NCBI RefSeq assembly: GCF_001263355.1
Contig: NZ_LGYO01000042.1
Span: 1 to 64,000 of the forward strand
Reading direction: 5' to 3'
DNA: 64,000 nt
DNA from: Acetobacterium bakii
GTDB taxonomy: Bacteria > Bacillota > Clostridia > Eubacteriales > Eubacteriaceae
Part shown: one piece after another, positions 62,880 through 64,000 of the stretch
How positions within the stretch are numbered: the first letter of the stretch is position 1
Layout of the letters: every line of letters starts with the position of its first letter
Program-made: the position numbers and the translations under genes
Notes under the pieces: generated by a model
The model's database searches: none
Told to the model about the DNA's origin: nothing
What the model saw: only the letters and a program-made list of their open reading frames with translations

Positions 62880-64000
62880 TCAAATGGTGGTATGCTCAGT
62901 TCTGGAGATAAAATCATCCTGTAAAACTTTAGGCATCTCCACAAAATAGACTGAAAAGCCGGCAATACGTACGATTAGATTTCGATAATCGTCAGGATTT
63001 TCCTGAGCTTGATAAAGTGTTTGTGTGTCCACAACGTTAAACTGAACTTCCATGCCGCCATTTTCAAAGTAAGTAGTAATTAATTGACGGAGTTTCTCAA
63101 CACCTTCTTTATTAGCGATACAGGAAGGACTGAAACGAAGGTTCATTTGATCACCATTGCCTAATATACTTTGAGGTAGTTTAGAAACCGTATTTAGATA
63201 GGCGATAACCCCATTGCGATCAAAACCCTGTCTGGAAGAGATGGCTTCAGCAAGGGGTTCACCTCTTCGTCTACCATCAGGAGTTGCATCGGTCTTTGAA
63301 CCATAATCAACATGTACCGTCATGGTGAAAGTTCCAAAGGCCCAATTACCGCCTCTGGGATTGGTGGCTGATGAAATGTGATTGTTTGCTAATTTCATAA
63401 CCCACGCCGCAAGCTCATCAACCTCATCAATGTCATTTCCGTAATGTGGAATGTCAAAAACAATTGCTTGATATAGCGATTCGTATCCTTCCCAGTCGGC
63501 ACATAATGCGTCATAAAGTTCTTTGGTCGTAACTATTTTATCATCAAAGCATAATTTTTTGATTGCAATCAGACAATCAGCAACATTGCCGATTCCGCAA
63601 CCAGTTAAACCAGTTGAATTGTACTTGCAGCCTCCTGAAAGCGCATCCTTTCCACTTTCTACACAGCCATCCATTGTCGTGGAGGCAACAACGGATGGGA
63701 AATGATCGGCATACATTAACTCAAAACAATTTCCACCGGTTATCTGCCAATCGAGAAAATACTTCAATTGGGCAGCGAAGGCTTCCTTAAATTCTTCAAA
63801 AGTTTCGCAATCGTAGAGGTAACCGGTTTTAAGACCTTTTGAGAAATTAGTAAGCGGATTTACCCCATTATGGATTGCCATAATGATTGGTCCCAGCAGG
63901 TTGAAAAACACTTCCGAACCAGGGCCGCCACTGGCAGACCATTCGTTACCTGAACCGGAAGGTTCGACACATCCGATGATACAGTAGTCACGCGCATCTT
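62880..64000 (-). CDS. glycyl radical enzyme, C-terminal part (edge-cut)
   Basis: The gene enters from the right edge; about 373 codons are visible. The cysteine-radical site is present as GCVEPSGSGNEWSASGG (bases about 63921-63970), the CxE pattern of dehydratase, decarboxylase and C-C or C-N/C-S lyase members. The glycyl radical site is RIAGFSVYFVEM near the C-terminus (family RVxGYxxxF). GCVEPSGSGNEW differs from the choline-lyase and diol-dehydratase form as I recall it, so the substrate is open; an arylacetate-decarboxylase-like branch is one idea. The activating enzyme is not in the window. It lies by the CdaR/PucR regulator, ADH and OYE genes. Confidence 0.92.
   Translation of the reverse strand, partial: DARDYCIIGCVEPSGSGNEWSASGGPGSEVFFNLLGPIIMAIHNGVNPLTNFSKGLKTGYLYDCETFEEFKEAFAAQLKYFLDWQITGGNCFELMYADHFPSVVASTTMDGCVESGKDALSGGCKYNSTGLTGCGIGNVADCLIAIKKLCFDDKIVTTKELYDALCADWEGYESLYQAIVFDIPHYGNDIDEVDELAAWVMKLANNHISSATNPRGGNWAFGTFTMTVHVDYGSKTDATPDGRRRGEPLAEAISSRQGFDRNGVIAYLNTVSKLPQSILGNGDQMNLRFSPSCIANKEGVEKLRQLITTYFENGGMEVQFNVVDTQTLYQAQENPDDYRNLIVRIAGFSVYFVEMPKVLQDDFISRTEHTTI

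Overview
The window looks like part of the chromosome of a low- to mid-GC anaerobic Firmicute. An acetogen of the Acetobacterium/Eubacterium type fits best: the proteins read like that group, AGGAGG ribosome sites are strong, TTG and GTG starts are common, and there is a corrinoid-methyltransferase-like UroD protein and a glycyl radical enzyme. This is inference from protein character; there is no rRNA or tRNA to place it, and I saw no CRISPR array or prophage. Most of the window is accessory: transporters, regulators, stress or detoxification genes, and many decayed gene pieces.

Layout. 1-2100: the tail of a decayed transposase, a TetR regulator with a clear promoter and operator, and a flavodoxin-fold reductase. 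2.1-4.3 kb: cysteine synthase and a DUF389 membrane protein. 4.5-9.4 kb: a heterodimeric ABC exporter followed by two flavodoxin-fold proteins. 9.6-11.3 kb: an alpha/beta hydrolase and a lipoprotein. 11.4-14.8 kb: a methionine-type ABC importer (metQ-metN-metI) with a DUF169 gene. 15-17.7 kb: an ABC-2 exporter with a membrane-anchored SGNH hydrolase. 18-21 kb: a TspO-like protein and an M13 metallopeptidase lipoprotein. 21-25.2 kb: a large chemoreceptor and a secreted CHAP protein. 26-29 kb: an MFS permease converging on a GtrII-like membrane protein. 30-36 kb: a DHA2 drug exporter, gene remnants, an isochorismatase-like hydrolase, a truncated REP-type transposase, a damaged Imm-5-like gene pair, and an MFS/TetR divergent pair. 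36.4-41.5 kb: alanine dehydrogenase, DUF1801, a membrane heme protein with a cupredoxin lipoprotein, a divergent YrdC protein and a NYN-LOTUS RNA-binding protein. 41.5-46.2 kb: a two-component system directly followed by an ABC/FtsX exporter. 46.6-53.9 kb: methyltransferases, GNATs, another ABC pair, DUF7000, an EAL protein and an ABM-like protein. 53.9-56 kb: a PAS-GGDEF cyclase and a second copy of the damaged gene pair. 56.5-64 kb: a catabolic-looking region with a UroD-family protein, an Old Yellow Enzyme-type reductase, an iron alcohol dehydrogenase, a CdaR/PucR regulator and a glycyl radical enzyme cut by the window edge.

Three themes stand out. First, a family of short inverted repeats (core GGGGACGTTTCGTTTGTCAT) occurs between genes across the whole window and brackets a truncated HUH transposase, so it is probably a REP/REPIN family. 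Second, a two-gene module occurs twice (33.2-34.0 and 55.2-56.1 kb), and each copy has broken the opposite gene. Third, unrelated genes share promoter or leader sequences (9.5, 40.4 and 50.1 kb; 30.2 and 36.3 kb), and several intergenic stretches hold recognisable ends of lost genes, which points to repeated small duplications and deletions.
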